This document shows positions 36,244 through 46,475 of a stretch of DNA of 64,000 nucleotides, piece after piece. Position numbers and translations under genes: made by a program. Every line of letters begins with the position of its first letter. Within the stretch, counting starts at the first letter, position 1. The notes below the pieces were generated by a model that ran no database searches, was not told where the DNA came from, and saw only the letters and a list, made by a program, of their open reading frames with translations. The stretch is taken from the NCBI GenBank assembly GCA_963769115.1, contig CAVYKN010000003.1, positions 1 through 64,000 on the forward strand. Direction: 5' to 3'. Source of the DNA: DASTFY01 sp963769115 (lineage in GTDB: Bacteria > Actinomycetota > Acidimicrobiia > Acidimicrobiales > Ilumatobacteraceae).

Positions 36244-36245
36244 TT
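36215..36245 (+). terminator. Intrinsic terminator of 6C RNA
   Basis: A perfect 9-base-pair stem (GGCGCCGCT / AGCGGCGCC) with a CCCC loop, followed by TTTCCCGTTTT. It ends about 20 bases before the HAD/acyltransferase start codon, so that gene either uses read-through or its own start site. Confidence 0.85.
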
Positions 36246-36265
36246 TTCGGTTACGGTCACCGCCC

Positions 36266-37721
36266 ATGCCCGATCCCAAGGATCGACGGTCCGACCGGTC
36301 CGCGGCCTTCTTCGACCTCGATCGCACCCTGCTCTCGGGCGGCAGCGGCATGGTCTTCTCGGAGGCCATGCGGTCGGCCGGCCTCATCACCCGTGCGCAT
36401 CCCGGGTGAGCGCATGGTCTACGGCCTGTTCAGCCGGGTGGGGGAGAACCTGCCGAGCATGATGCTGGCCCGCCAGGGCGCCACCATGGCGCGGGGGCGC
36501 TCGCGGGCCGCGGTGCAGGCCGCCGCCGATGCCGCCGCCGACGTGCTCAGCGGCATGCTCCAGCCCTTCGCCGGCCCGATCATCGAGCAGCACAAGGCGG
36601 CTGGCCGCAAGCTGGTGATGGCCACCACGACGCCGGCCGATCTGGTGCGCCCGCTCGCCGAGCGGCTCGGCTTCGACGACGTGGTCGCCACGACGTACGG
36701 CGTCAACGCCGACGGCACGTACGACGGCTCGATCGTCGGACCCTTCGTGTGGGCCAACGGGAAGCTGGAAGCGGTGCGGGAGTGGGCCGAGCGCCACAAC
36801 ATCGACATGGCGAACAGCTACGCCTACTCCGACAGCGTCTACGACACACCGCTCCTCTCCTCGGTCGGCCACCCAGTGGCCGTCAACCCGGACCCGCGCA
36901 TGCTGGTCATGGCCCTGGCCCGCCGCTGGCCGGTCGTGCACCTCGACGTCCCGCCGGGCGTGCCCAAGCTGCCGATCCTCGACCTCGAGCCCCAGCAACT
37001 GGCCCTCGCGCTCACGCGCCCGTCAACCATCCCGTTCGCGAAATGGGACATCGACGGGGTGCACCACATCCCGGCCGCCGGCCCGGCCATCCTCGTCGCC
37101 AACCACCGCTCGTACTTCGACGCCACGGGGGTCGCCATGGTCGTGGCCCGCAGCGGTCGCACCGTGCGCTTCCTCGGCAAGAAGGAGGTGTTCGACGCGC
37201 CCATCGTCGGCCAGATCGCGAAGGCGATGGGTGGCATCCGCGTCGAGCGCGCCTCCGGCTCCGACGAGCCGCTGCGCCACGCGGCCGAGGCCCTCGAGGC
37301 CGGCCAGATGGTGGCGATCATGCCCGAGGGCACGATCCCGCGAGGCAAGGCCTTCTTCGACCCGGAGCTCAAGGGCCGCTGGGGCGCGGCCCGGCTGGCC
37401 GCCATGACGCATGCGCCGGTCATCCCCGTCGGGCTGTGGGGCACGGAGAAGGTGTGGCCCCGGTCCGCCCGGCTGCCCAACATCCTCAACCTGACCAGCC
37501 CCCCCGTCGTGCGGATCCGGGTCGGGCCGCCGGTGACGCTCAAGTACCGCAGCCCCGACGCCGACACGAAGCGGATCATGAAGGCGATCGCCGCGCTCCT
37601 GCCCGCCGAGGCCCATGAGCATCACGAACCAACCCAGGAAGAGCTGCTGCGGACCTTCCCCCACGGCTACAAGGGCGACCCCGAGAAGGAGACCAGCCGC
37701 CGACCGGGGACCGACTCATGA
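36266..37721 (+). CDS. HAD-IB hydrolase / 1-acyl-glycerol-3-phosphate acyltransferase fusion (one frame change)
   Basis: A two-domain protein of about 484 residues. The N-terminal HAD phosphatase has the nucleophile motif FFDLDRTLL (residues 16-24) and the later ANSYAYSDSVYDTPLL acidic motif. The C-terminal PlsC-type acyltransferase has NHRSYFDATG (NHx4D motif) and IMPEGTIPRG. Such fusions are known from actinobacteria and probably act in phospholipid synthesis. One extra base near 36395-36405 separates the first ~45 residues from the rest. It lies directly downstream of the 6C RNA terminator. Confidence 0.9.
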
Positions 37722-38206
37722 GCTGAGCCAATCGGGGGTGGAACTCCGCCACCGTTCTCGTCGTCCAAGCCGGCGACGCCGCGGGAGACTCGGCTCCTCG
37801 CCGACGGCCAGTCCCAGACGCCGGACCGGCAACGTGTTGGTGCACGACGACGATTCGAGGTCGCCCGCCCGATGCCACTGGCTCGTCGAGGCGTAGCCGG
37901 CCCGAGTTGTAGCGACGAGCCCGCTGTTCTTGCCGAGCTCCCTGTTCAGCGCCAGTCGGCAGGGCGACCGCGTCCGGGCGATTCCTCGCATCGTGCGTGT
38001 GGGAGGCGGAACGAAGCCCGGCCGAGCCGCATGGGATGCCTTCGCGGCGACAAGGGATTCCGTCGACTTCCAACGGGCAGGGCCCGAATTCCCTCCCAGG
38101 AGCCGTCCCGCGCGCGAGCATCCGTGCACACACGATTATTGTGACCAGCGCCACACCGGGCCGCGACCTGCCGAGATGGAACACCGGGCAGCTGGAGGGG
38201 GAAGAG
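37722..38206. other. 485-base intergenic region without a recognised gene
   Basis: No frame gives a protein I recognise; the open frames here look like chance. The last ~70 bases hold an AT-richer patch (CACGATTATTGTGACC at about 38133) that could be a promoter or operator, followed by the strong ribosome site GGAGGGGGAAGAG before the transporter ATPase gene. Upstream bases might be decayed coding sequence; I cannot show it. Confidence 0.5.
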
Positions 38207-39340
38207 ATGAGCAATGAGCGCGGGTCGGTGGAGATCGTCGACGTCACCAAACGGTTCGGCTCCACCGTCGCGGTCGACGATGTGACCATCGAGGTGCTCC
38301 CCGGCGAGTTCCTGTCCCTCCTGGGTCCCTCGGGCTGCGGCAAGACCACGACGCTGCGCCTCCTCGCCGGCTTCGAGCAGCCGGACGAAGGCTTCATCCG
38401 CATCTCCGGCGAGTACGTGCAAGGAGTTCCTCCGTACCGACGGGACGTGAACACGGTCTTCCAGCACTACGCCCTGTTCCCGCACATGACCGTCGCCGAG
38501 AACGTCGCCTACGGCCTGCGGCAGAAGCGGACGAGCAAGGCGGACGTGAGCCGGCGGGTCGGGGAGGCGTTGGAGATGGTCAAGATGACCAAGCTCGCCA
38601 AGCGCAGGCCGCGGCAGATGTCCGGAGGCCAGCAGCAGCGGGTGGCGCTCGCGCGCGCCCTTGTCAACAAGCCGTCCGTGCTGCTCCTCGACGAGCCGCT
38701 CGGTGCCCTCGACCGCAAGCTGCGTCAGGAGATGCAGATCGAGCTCAAGCTGCTCCAGAACCAGCTCGGCATCACGTTCGTGTTCGTCACCCACGACCAG
38801 GAGGAGGCTCTGTCGATGTCCGACCGCATCGCGGTCATGTTGGACGGGCGCGTGGAACAGCTGAACGGCCCGAACGAGATCTACGAGAACCCGTCGTCGG
38901 CTTTCGTCGCCGGGTTCATCGGCCAGAACAACTTCCTTGACGGCGTGCTCGCCGGTGACGGACAGCTCCACGCGGACGGAGTCACCGTGGTCGCTCATCG
39001 TGAAGGCGCCGGCACCGCGCCTGGTCGCCCCGGCCTTGCCGCGGTGCGTCCGGAGGCGATCACGATCACCGGGGAGGAGCCGCCGGCCGGGACGAATCAG
39101 CTGGCGGGCACGCTGGCGGGCATCTCCCACCTCGGCGACGTGATCCAATACGTCGTCATCTCGGGGACCCGCGAGGTCCTCGTCCGCCTCCCGCGGCACA
39201 ACGCACCACGGCTCGCCGCCGGTCAGCCGGTGTGGTGCTCGTGGCCTGCCGAGCTCGTCCAGCTCTTCCCGCACGACCAAGCCACGCTCGTGCGCACGTC
39301 CGACCCGATCGACGAGATCGTCGTCCCCGCCGGCACTTGA
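38207..39340 (+). CDS. potA: Polyamine-type ABC transporter ATPase
   Basis: A 377-residue ATP-binding subunit of a spermidine/putrescine-like importer. Walker A is LGPSGCGKTT, the Q-loop lies in NTVFQHYALFPHMTVAENV, the signature is MSGGQQQRVALARAL, Walker B is VLLLDEPLGALDRKL, and the H-loop is VFVTHDQEEALSMSD. A C-terminal TOBE domain (about 280-377) follows. ATG 38207 has a strong purine-rich ribosome site. It heads the operon potA-potD-potB-potC. Substrate assignment rests on family resemblance; opine or other amine substrates are possible. Confidence 0.88.
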   Translation: MSNERGSVEIVDVTKRFGSTVAVDDVTIEVLPGEFLSLLGPSGCGKTTTLRLLAGFEQPDEGFIRISGEYVQGVPPYRRDVNTVFQHYALFPHMTVAENVAYGLRQKRTSKADVSRRVGEALEMVKMTKLAKRRPRQMSGGQQQRVALARALVNKPSVLLLDEPLGALDRKLRQEMQIELKLLQNQLGITFVFVTHDQEEALSMSDRIAVMLDGRVEQLNGPNEIYENPSSAFVAGFIGQNNFLDGVLAGDGQLHADGVTVVAHREGAGTAPGRPGLAAVRPEAITITGEEPPAGTNQLAGTLAGISHLGDVIQYVVISGTREVLVRLPRHNAPRLAAGQPVWCSWPAELVQLFPHDQATLVRTSDPIDEIVVPAGT

Positions 39341-39363
39341 CCACCGACAAGCAGGAGAACCCC

Positions 39364-40530
39364 ATGGCACGCAAGCAAGACACCACTCGAATCCTGGTCC
39401 CGCGGGCGACCGCCAACCGGCTCGCCCAGTCCCTGAGCCGACGGCGCTTCCTCGGGCTCGCCGCGGGGACCGCGGCCGGCGCGGCGTTCCTTGCCGCGTG
39501 CGGCAGCAGCGACGACGAGGGCAGCGGGGGCGGAGGCGGAGGCGGAGGCAGCATCAACCTCTATACGTGGGCCGAGTACGACGACCCCGACGTCATCAGC
39601 TCCTGGGGCAACGTCACCACCGACATCTACGACTCGAACGAGGAGGCCATCCAGAAGCTCGCCGCCTCCAAGGGCTCCTCCGGCTACGACGTGGTGGTCC
39701 CGACCGGATCGTTCATCCCCCAGATGGTGCAGAACGATCTGCTCGAAGAGCTCGACCTGGACAAGCTCCCGAACTTCGCGAACATCGATCCTCTTTACGC
39801 CAACCAGCCATTCGACCCCGGGAACAAGTACAGCGTGCCCAAGGACTGGGGCTCGACGGGATGGATCTACGACAACACGGTGCTCACGACGCCCATCGAG
39901 ACCTGGCAGGACTTCATCGACGCCGCCATGGGCCCGGCGAGCGGCAACATGTCCATGCTCGACGCCCCCGCCTACCAGACCGGCGTCTACTTCTGGGCCA
40001 ACGGCATCGACTGGAACACCGAGAACGAGGAGGACCTCGACAAGGCCGAGGACTTCATGGTGAACGAGTTCGCCACGCACATCAAGGCGTTCGACTCCTA
40101 CCCGGGCATCAACCTCACGCAAGGGAACTACGCGCTGTCACAGGTGTGGAACGGCGACGCCCGCGCCGGGCTCCTGGCCGTCGAGGACGCCGGCGACGAC
40201 ACCTCCAAGTACACATGGGGCCTCGGCGCACCGCAGACCGAGCTCTGGATGGACAACTGGACCATCGTGAAGGGGGCGAACAACCTCGACGCCGCCTATG
40301 ACTTCATCAACTACATCCTCGACCCGGAGAACTCGGCCAAGGAGCTCGAGTACCACGGCTACCACACCGCGGTGAAGGGCATCGAGGAGCAGATGGCCGA
40401 CACGAAGTATCCGGAGATCATCTTCTTCTCGCCTGAGCAGGTGAAGACCATGTCAACCCAGGAAATCAACTCGGCGCAGGACCGCCAGGTCGACATCTAC
40501 AACAAGGTCAAGGCCGCCGCCGGCGGGTGA
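39364..40530 (+). CDS. potD: Polyamine-type ABC transporter substrate-binding lipoprotein
   Basis: A 388-residue periplasmic-binding-like protein. The N-terminus combines a Tat motif (SLSRRRFLGLAAG) and a lipobox (FLAACGSS), so it should be a folded-exported, lipid-anchored protein. A glycine-rich spacer is followed by the PotD-type core (SINLYTWAEYDDPDVIS; GYDVVVPTGSFIPQM; SVPKDWGSTGWIYD). The ribosome site AGGAG precedes ATG 39364. The stop overlaps the potB start as GTGA. Confidence 0.9.
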   Translation: MARKQDTTRILVPRATANRLAQSLSRRRFLGLAAGTAAGAAFLAACGSSDDEGSGGGGGGGGSINLYTWAEYDDPDVISSWGNVTTDIYDSNEEAIQKLAASKGSSGYDVVVPTGSFIPQMVQNDLLEELDLDKLPNFANIDPLYANQPFDPGNKYSVPKDWGSTGWIYDNTVLTTPIETWQDFIDAAMGPASGNMSMLDAPAYQTGVYFWANGIDWNTENEEDLDKAEDFMVNEFATHIKAFDSYPGINLTQGNYALSQVWNGDARAGLLAVEDAGDDTSKYTWGLGAPQTELWMDNWTIVKGANNLDAAYDFINYILDPENSAKELEYHGYHTAVKGIEEQMADTKYPEIIFFSPEQVKTMSTQEINSAQDRQVDIYNKVKAAAGG

Positions 40531-41495
40531 CGACACCAGTGGTCACAACCGAGGTCGAGCTCAGATCTGCGCCACCGCGCAAACGACGCTCGCTCGTGCC
40601 CAAGTTCGCGCTCGCGCTGCCGGCGTGGCTGTGGTACCTGGGCTTCTTCGTCGTCCCGCTCGTCTTCATCGTCGTCTACAGCTTCGGCACCAAGATCCAG
40701 GGGTCGGCGGGCGACGTCGACACCAGCCCTCCCACGCTGGACCGCTACGGCGATGCGCTGAGCGCGACCTTCTTCCAGGTGCTGCGGCAGACGCTGCGAA
40801 CCTCGATCATCGGCACCGTCCTGTGTCTGCTGATCGGCTTCCCGGTGGCCTACTTCATCGCCGTGAAGGTGCCTCCGCGCTGGCGCGGTGTCCTGCTCGG
40901 CCTCGCCATCATCCCGTTCTGGACCAACTACCTGATCCGGACGATCGCGTGGCGCATCGTGCTGTCGCCGAGCGGATTCTTCTCGAACTGGTTCCAGGAC
41001 ATCGGCCTGCGCGATTCCAACCTCCAACTCCTGGACACCCGCTTCGCGGTGCAGCTCGCCGTGGTCTACAACTACTTGCCGCTGATGATCTTCCCGCTCT
41101 TCGTCGCACTCGACCGGCTCGACCCGGCGCTACGGGAAGCCAGCAAGGACCTCGGAGCCAACCGGGTGCGCACGTTCTTCCAGGTCACGTTGCCGCTCTC
41201 CTCGCCGGGGATCGTGGCCGGGCTCCTGCTGGTGTTCATCCCTCTGTCCGGTGACTACATCACGGCGGCCGTGCTCGGTGGAGCGCAGGGCAACATGGCC
41301 GGCGCGCTCGTCGCCACCCAGTTCCTGCAGGCCCAGAACAAGGCGCTCGGCTCGGCGGTGGCGATGGTCCTGATCTTCAGCATCCTCATCTGCATCACGG
41401 TCGCGGCCCTGATCGTCTTCACCGCACGCGCCCTGCTCAGGCGGCGCCGCAGCGTGACGCTCTTGCCAGGCGCACCGGCGCAGGCCATGGCATGA
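40527..41495 (+). CDS. potB: Polyamine-type ABC transporter permease, PotB-like
   Basis: A 322-residue inner-membrane permease of the binding-protein-dependent class with six hydrophobic segments. The cytoplasmic EAA loop (LREASKDLGANRVRTFFQVT) that docks to the ATPase is present. The GTG start overlaps potD, and the stop overlaps the potC ATG (ATGA). The first helix (FALALPAWLWYLGFFVVPLV) follows a short basic N-terminus. Confidence 0.9.
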   Translation: MTTPVVTTEVELRSAPPRKRRSLVPKFALALPAWLWYLGFFVVPLVFIVVYSFGTKIQGSAGDVDTSPPTLDRYGDALSATFFQVLRQTLRTSIIGTVLCLLIGFPVAYFIAVKVPPRWRGVLLGLAIIPFWTNYLIRTIAWRIVLSPSGFFSNWFQDIGLRDSNLQLLDTRFAVQLAVVYNYLPLMIFPLFVALDRLDPALREASKDLGANRVRTFFQVTLPLSSPGIVAGLLLVFIPLSGDYITAAVLGGAQGNMAGALVATQFLQAQNKALGSAVAMVLIFSILICITVAALIVFTARALLRRRRSVTLLPGAPAQAMA

Positions 41496-42391
41496 CCACC
41501 ACCACGATCCCCACCACGGGTGCCGAGACTCGGGCGGCCAAAGCCGCGCCGCGCAGGCGTCGCCGGTTCGACACGGTGACCCTCGGGCTGGGCCTGTGGA
41601 CGGTCCTCGTCTACGTCTTCCTGTTCCTGCCGATCAGCTTCGTCGTGATCCACTCGTTCACGGACAGCCGTGACTTCACCCGTTGGGGCGGATTCACAAC
41701 CCGCTGGTACACACGGTTTCTCGACAACTACAACCTGAAGACCTCGTTGACGAACTCGATCAAGGTCGCGCTCATCGCCACGCTCATCGCCGTGGTGCTC
41801 GGGGGGCTCGCTGGGATCGCCCTGGCCCGCCGGCCGGGCGTCTGGACGAAGGCGTTCCTCGCGCTGGTCTTCCTCGTCCTCGTCACGCCCGAGATCGTCG
41901 ACGCCATCGGCCTCCAGATCTGGTTCGTCAACCTGGGCGGGATCTTCCGTCAGGGTCTGTTCCCGCTCTGGATCGGGCAGTCGATCTTCAGTTCGGCGGT
42001 GGTCACCCTGATCGTGCGCGCCCGGATGGCCGGGCTCGACGAATCGCTCGAGGAGGCCGCCGCCGACCTGTACGCAACGCCCGCACGCGCCTTCCGCCAG
42101 ATCACCCTCCCACTGGTCTACCCGGCTCTCCTGGCCGGAGGGTTGCTGGCCTTCACGTTCAGCCTCGACAACGTGATCATCAGCCAGTTCGTCAGCGTGC
42201 CCGGCTCGACCACCTTCCCGGTCTACGTGTTCTCGTCGGTGCGCCAGGTCATCAGACCGGACATCGGCGCCGCCTCGGCAGTGATGCTCGGGCTGACGTT
42301 GCTCGCGCTCGGTCTGGTCGTCGCGGTGCTCAAGCGCTCGGGCGACTCTTCCAGCGATATCGCCGCCACCATCACCGGTGCGGGTGGCTGA
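41492..42391 (+). CDS. potC: Polyamine-type ABC transporter permease, PotC-like
   Basis: The second, 299-residue permease with six helices. Its EAA loop is LEEAAADLYATPARAFRQIT. Long extracellular segments (FTDSRDFTRWGGFTTRWYTR) match PotC/YdcV-type permeases. It ends the operon and is convergent with the TPM-like gene, 29 bases away. Confidence 0.9.
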   Translation: MTTTTIPTTGAETRAAKAAPRRRRRFDTVTLGLGLWTVLVYVFLFLPISFVVIHSFTDSRDFTRWGGFTTRWYTRFLDNYNLKTSLTNSIKVALIATLIAVVLGGLAGIALARRPGVWTKAFLALVFLVLVTPEIVDAIGLQIWFVNLGGIFRQGLFPLWIGQSIFSSAVVTLIVRARMAGLDESLEEAAADLYATPARAFRQITLPLVYPALLAGGLLAFTFSLDNVIISQFVSVPGSTTFPVYVFSSVRQVIRPDIGAASAVMLGLTLLALGLVVAVLKRSGDSSSDIAATITGAGG

Positions 42392-42420
42392 CCGCGGCCG
42401 TTGGCCGGCCGCGGGCTGAT

Positions 42421-43703
42421 TCAGGAACCGCCGAAGTCTCCACCGCCGAAGTCCCCGCCGCCGAAGTCCCCGCCCCCGAAGTCGCCTCCGCCGAAGTCGC
42501 CTCCGCCGAAGTCCCGCCGCCGCCGTCGCCGTCCACGTACGTGTCGCCCTCGTTGATGACGGTCGTTCCGCCCCAGCCCCAGCCTCCGAAGCCTCCGAGC
42601 AGCGCCCCGAGCAGCAGGCCGTTGAACAAGCCGCCACCCCCGAACCAGCCCACCTGGTACGGCTCGGCGTAGCCGGCGTAGAGGGGACGTCGGTCATCGT
42701 CGAGATCGACTGCAGGCTCACCGTGGCGCCCGGGCCGGCGCAGGTCCGGCGGCGGCTCAGGCGGCGGCCGCCCGGCCACGACGGCACGCGCCCGGTCCAT
42801 CGAGTAGCGCGCCTCATCGATCACCCGCCGCACCCGCTCGAGGTCGATCGGTTCGTCGGCGAAGTCCAGCGCCGCACTCGCGGCCTTGAACCGGTTGGCG
42901 GCCGCCTCGTAGTCCTCGGCGGCTTCCGGGTGCAGCGCCACGTCGTCCTCGAGGCGCAGGACGTCGTCGGCCAGCACCGAGAGCTCCGCCTGCAGCATCT
43001 GACGGTCGGCTGCCTCGCGCCGGAGGGCGAGCTGCCGCTCCGCCTTGCCACGCTGACGGCGGCGCCATACCCACAGACCCAGGAGGACGGCGCCGACGAT
43101 CAGCAGCACCGGGGCTAAGCCAAGGCCCCCACCATCCCCGTCCGATGAAGCGCTCCCGCGTTGGTCGGGTAGGCCGCCCTCCGTCCCGGCCTCTGAGGCG
43201 GCGCCGCCCACCCGTTCGACGAAGTCCCGGAGCACAGCGGCCGGCCCCTCGGACGCGTGAGCCTGGAACGCTGCACTGGCCAGCCGGCCTGCCTCCCCCG
43301 ACGGCAGCCACGTGCTGCCCGCTCGGAAGCTGTCACCGGCCAGCACCGCGTACGTACCGGCAAGATCCGTGGCGGCCGCGACGTCGCTGGTCAGGACGGC
43401 CGGATCGCCACCCGCGACATCGAGCACGGATTGAGGTAGCACCGCCACGAAGATCGGCGTACCAGCCGACATGATGGCGGAACGCAACGACTCCGCCTCA
43501 TCCTCGGAGAGCGCACGTTCGGCGTCGGGCTCCACGAAGACTGGATCGGTCCGGAGCGCCCTTCCGACCTGGGCCACATCCGTCGAGGTGGCAGCAGGGA
43601 TCGAAGCGGCCGCGGTCGTGGCGGCAGTCGAGGCTGTCAGAACGATCAGGAGTGCGGCGGGGAGCATCCGGCGAAATCGGATCAGGCTGCGTATCCATGG
43701 CAC
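42421..43703 (-). CDS. Secreted TPM-like membrane protein with DFGGG-repeat tail (one frame change)
   Basis: A signal peptide (MLPAALLIVLTASTAATTAAA) precedes an extracytoplasmic domain (about residues 45-190) resembling the TPM/DUF4350-like fold, assigned weakly. One transmembrane helix (LAPVLLIVGAVLLGLWVW), a cytoplasmic helical region and a glycine-rich hydrophobic patch (FGGGGLFNGLLLGALLGGFG) follow. At about 42525 one base is missing from a G-run. Restoring it gives a perfect (DFGGG)n tail ending DFGGS at the stop 42421, as in other TPM-type proteins; the unshifted frame reads an implausible TSAEA repeat. Confidence 0.75.
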
Positions 43704-43779
43704 GGCCTTGGACTACCCGCCCGGCGAGGCGGGCAACCGGGCTGTGCCGGGGCGCTGGTCATGCCGCGTTCCCTGATTG

Positions 43780-45690
43780 TCAGATCTCGACCTGGGTGCC
43801 GACCTCGAAGACCTGCTGTGACGGGAGGCAGTAGAAGCGGGCGGCACTGGCCGCGCCGCGGTGCAGGACGACGAACAGCTGCTCCCTCCATTGAGGCATC
43901 TCGCCCTCCGGGATCGACTCGACGGACTCGCGACCGAGGAAGTACGTGGCGCCGTCGACGTCGATCGGCTCGCCGTCGAGGTGCACGTGACGCAGCTCGG
44001 CGGGGACGTCGGGACGATCCATGTACCCGAACGTGAGCACCACCTGGTGCACGCCGTGGCCGAGCGCGGCCACCTCCGCGCGGTCCGGTCGTTCGACACG
44101 TGGCGTCTCCGACGCGCGCACGGAGAGCACGACGGTCGTCTGGTGCAGGACGTGGTTGTGGCGCACGTTGGAGATCAGCGCCGGCGGCGCGCGTCCAGCA
44201 TCCTTGAACATGTAGATCGCCGTGCCCGGCACGCGCGCCACGCCTCCCGCCATGACCACGTCGTCGATCACGTTGTCCGTCGGGCGCGCGCCTCGGTGGA
44301 CCAAACGGGCGACGATGGCCCGCCCGTGCCGCCACGTGGTCATCTGGGTCACCAGAATCAAGCCGACCAGCAGCGGGAACCAGCCACCGTGGGGGATCTT
44401 CGGCACGTTCGCGGCCAGGAACGCCAAGTCGACGCACAACAGCGGCACGACGACGGCCAACGCGTGAGGCACGGACCAGCGCCAGCGGTCGACGACGACT
44501 CGGTAGAAGAGCAGCGTGGTGATCGCCATCGTCGTCGTGACGGCGATGCCGTAGGCGCCGGCCAGGTTGGAGGACGTCCGGAAGCCGAGCACGAGTCCGA
44601 CACAGCCGATCATCAGCAGCCAGTTGACGAGCGGCACGTAGATCTGACCGATGTGGGCGGGGGACGTGTGGCGGATGTCCAGGCGGGGAAGGTAGTCGAG
44701 CTGCACCGCCTGCGCCGTGAGAGAGAACGCGCCGGAGATCAGCGCCTGCGAGGCGATGACCGTCGCCATCGTCGCCAGCACGGCGAGCGGCGTCACTGCC
44801 CACCCGGGAGCGAGGCTGAAGAACGGCATCCCGACCTCACCGCCCGGCTCGGAGCCGAGCAGGGCCGCTTGCCCGAAGTAGTTGAGGACCAGCGCCGGCA
44901 GGACGAGCACGTACCACGCGACCTGGATCGGTCGCCGGCCGAAGTGGCCCATGTCCGCGTAGAGCGCCTCGCCGCCCGTGACGACGAGGAAGATCGACCC
45001 CAGCGCGAGGAACGCGCGACCAGGCTGGTCGATGAACAGCTCCACGCCGTACGAGGGCGACACGGCACGCAGAACCCCGGGGTGCTCGATGATTTGCCGC
45101 AGCCCGAGGACGCCGAGGACGGCGAACCACACGAGCATCACCGGTGCGAAGACCCGGGAGATCCGCTCCGTCCCGTATCGCTGGGCGATGAACAGCGCGA
45201 TGAGGATGCCGACCGCGAGCGGGATGACCCACCTCTCGAACGCGGTCGAGGCCACCTCGAACCCTTCGACCGCGCTGAGGACCGAGATGGCCGGCGTGAT
45301 CAAACCGTCGCCGTAGAGCAGGGCGGTCCCGAACACGCCGAGAGCGACGATCGCCCGCGTCTTACCGGTCGGCGTCCCCCGGCGGGGCAGGACCAGCGCC
45401 GTGAGGGCGAGGATGCCGCCCTCGCCGTGGTTGTCGGCCCGCATCACGAGCAGCAGGTACTTGATCGATATGACGATGATCAGCGACCAGAGAACGATCG
45501 ACGCCACGCCGTACGCGGTGGCCTGGCTCACCTCCAGCTCGGCGTGCTCGAACGACTCGCGAAAGGCGTACAGCGGACTCGTGCCGATGTCGCCGTAGAC
45601 GATGCCGAGGGCCCCGAACGCCAAGCCGATCAAGCCGGCCGGCCTCGACCCGCCAACGTCGGTGTGCCGCGTCGGCCTGCCCTGCTCCAT
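43780..45690 (-). CDS. kup: Potassium uptake protein Kup
   Basis: A 636-residue K+/H+ symporter of the KUP/HAK family. The N-terminal signature ALGIVYGDIGTSPLYAFRE is in the first helix, GVFGTALLYGDGLITPAIS follows, and about 12 hydrophobic helices are present. The C-terminal ~170 residues form the cytoplasmic domain (GTAIYMFKDAGRAPPALISN). I use ATG 45690; a GTG at 45753 with GGAG upstream would add 21 polar residues. It is downstream of the nitroreductase gene and upstream of the TPM-like gene on the same strand. Confidence 0.94.
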   Translation of the reverse strand: MEQGRPTRHTDVGGSRPAGLIGLAFGALGIVYGDIGTSPLYAFRESFEHAELEVSQATAYGVASIVLWSLIIVISIKYLLLVMRADNHGEGGILALTALVLPRRGTPTGKTRAIVALGVFGTALLYGDGLITPAISVLSAVEGFEVASTAFERWVIPLAVGILIALFIAQRYGTERISRVFAPVMLVWFAVLGVLGLRQIIEHPGVLRAVSPSYGVELFIDQPGRAFLALGSIFLVVTGGEALYADMGHFGRRPIQVAWYVLVLPALVLNYFGQAALLGSEPGGEVGMPFFSLAPGWAVTPLAVLATMATVIASQALISGAFSLTAQAVQLDYLPRLDIRHTSPAHIGQIYVPLVNWLLMIGCVGLVLGFRTSSNLAGAYGIAVTTTMAITTLLFYRVVVDRWRWSVPHALAVVVPLLCVDLAFLAANVPKIPHGGWFPLLVGLILVTQMTTWRHGRAIVARLVHRGARPTDNVIDDVVMAGGVARVPGTAIYMFKDAGRAPPALISNVRHNHVLHQTTVVLSVRASETPRVERPDRAEVAALGHGVHQVVLTFGYMDRPDVPAELRHVHLDGEPIDVDGATYFLGRESVESIPEGEMPQWREQLFVVLHRGAASAARFYCLPSQQVFEVGTQVEI

Positions 45691-45787
45691 CCGGTCGATC
45701 GTCAGCGGGGCGGCGGGACGACGGCGATGAGCGGACTTTACGGCATCGGTCACTCCACACGCCGCCCGCGGTCGAGCAGGAGGAGCG

Positions 45788-46474
45788 TCAACCCGAGTCG
45801 GTCGGCTGAGCGGCGGCCAGCGGGGGACCGTCGAAGCGGTCGATCGTCGCGAAGTCCTCCACCGGCCGGCGCCGCAGATGCGTCGGCCGGTGGACGGGGA
45901 CGCCGAGGAAGAGCATGCCGGCCAGCGCATGGGTGTCCGGAAGACCGAGGACGGGTCGGGCGGCGGCCTCGACCCGCGTGATCAGCGTCGTCATGACCCC
46001 TCCCAGCCCGCGGGCCCGGGCGGCGAGCAGGATGTTGTGGCAGAACGGGTAGATGGACGCGCCGCCCACGATCGACGGACGTCCGGTGTCCTTGTCGAGG
46101 ACGGCCAGCGCCCGGAGGTCGACGCCGACCACCAGGACGACGGGGATCGTCTCGATGTCGTCGAGCAGGGGGTTGGGCTGATGTTCGGTGCGGGCGGCCT
46201 CCAGGTCGGCCGCCGTCGGCCGCACGGCGCTGAACGCCGTCTCGCCGAGGCGGACCTGGGCCGTGTACTCGCTCCAGACCGGCACCATGAGGTCGGCCAA
46301 CCGCCTCCGCAGGACCCGGTCCGTCACCACGACGACGTGCCAGCCCTGGCGGTTCGACCCGCTGGGGGCGAAGCGGGCGTCATCGAGGATCGCGGCGATG
46401 GTTGCATCGTCAACCACATCGTCGGTGAAGGCGCGCACCGCCCCCGCCGTGCGCATGGCCGTCGAGAGGTCCAT
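45788..46474 (-). CDS. Nitroreductase-family flavoprotein
   Basis: A 228-residue FMN-dependent oxidoreductase. The N-terminal FMN-binding motif resembles RAFTDDVVDDATIAAILDDARFAPSGSN in layout, with APSGSNRQGWHVVVVTD visible, and a C-terminal AARARGLGGVMTTLITR region follows. The family reduces nitroaromatics, quinones or flavins; the substrate is unknown. ATG 46474 has GGTGAG upstream; GTG 46483 would overlap the DinB stop by 8 bases. It is likely co-transcribed with the DinB gene. Confidence 0.88.
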   Translation of the reverse strand: MDLSTAMRTAGAVRAFTDDVVDDATIAAILDDARFAPSGSNRQGWHVVVVTDRVLRRRLADLMVPVWSEYTAQVRLGETAFSAVRPTAADLEAARTEHQPNPLLDDIETIPVVLVVGVDLRALAVLDKDTGRPSIVGGASIYPFCHNILLAARARGLGGVMTTLITRVEAAARPVLGLPDTHALAGMLFLGVPVHRPTHLRRRPVEDFATIDRFDGPPLAAAQPTDSG

Positions 46475-46475
46475 G

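Noticed and set aside
37716..38129. Open frames of about 90-140 codons in the 37722-38206 gap
   Set aside because: Arg/Pro-rich, no family resemblance, poor starts; left as an intergenic region.
42372..42672. TSAEAT-type repeat ending the TPM-like protein in the unshifted frame
   Set aside because: One missing G in a run converts it to a clean DFGGG repeat with a proper stop at 42421, the tail expected for this kind of protein.
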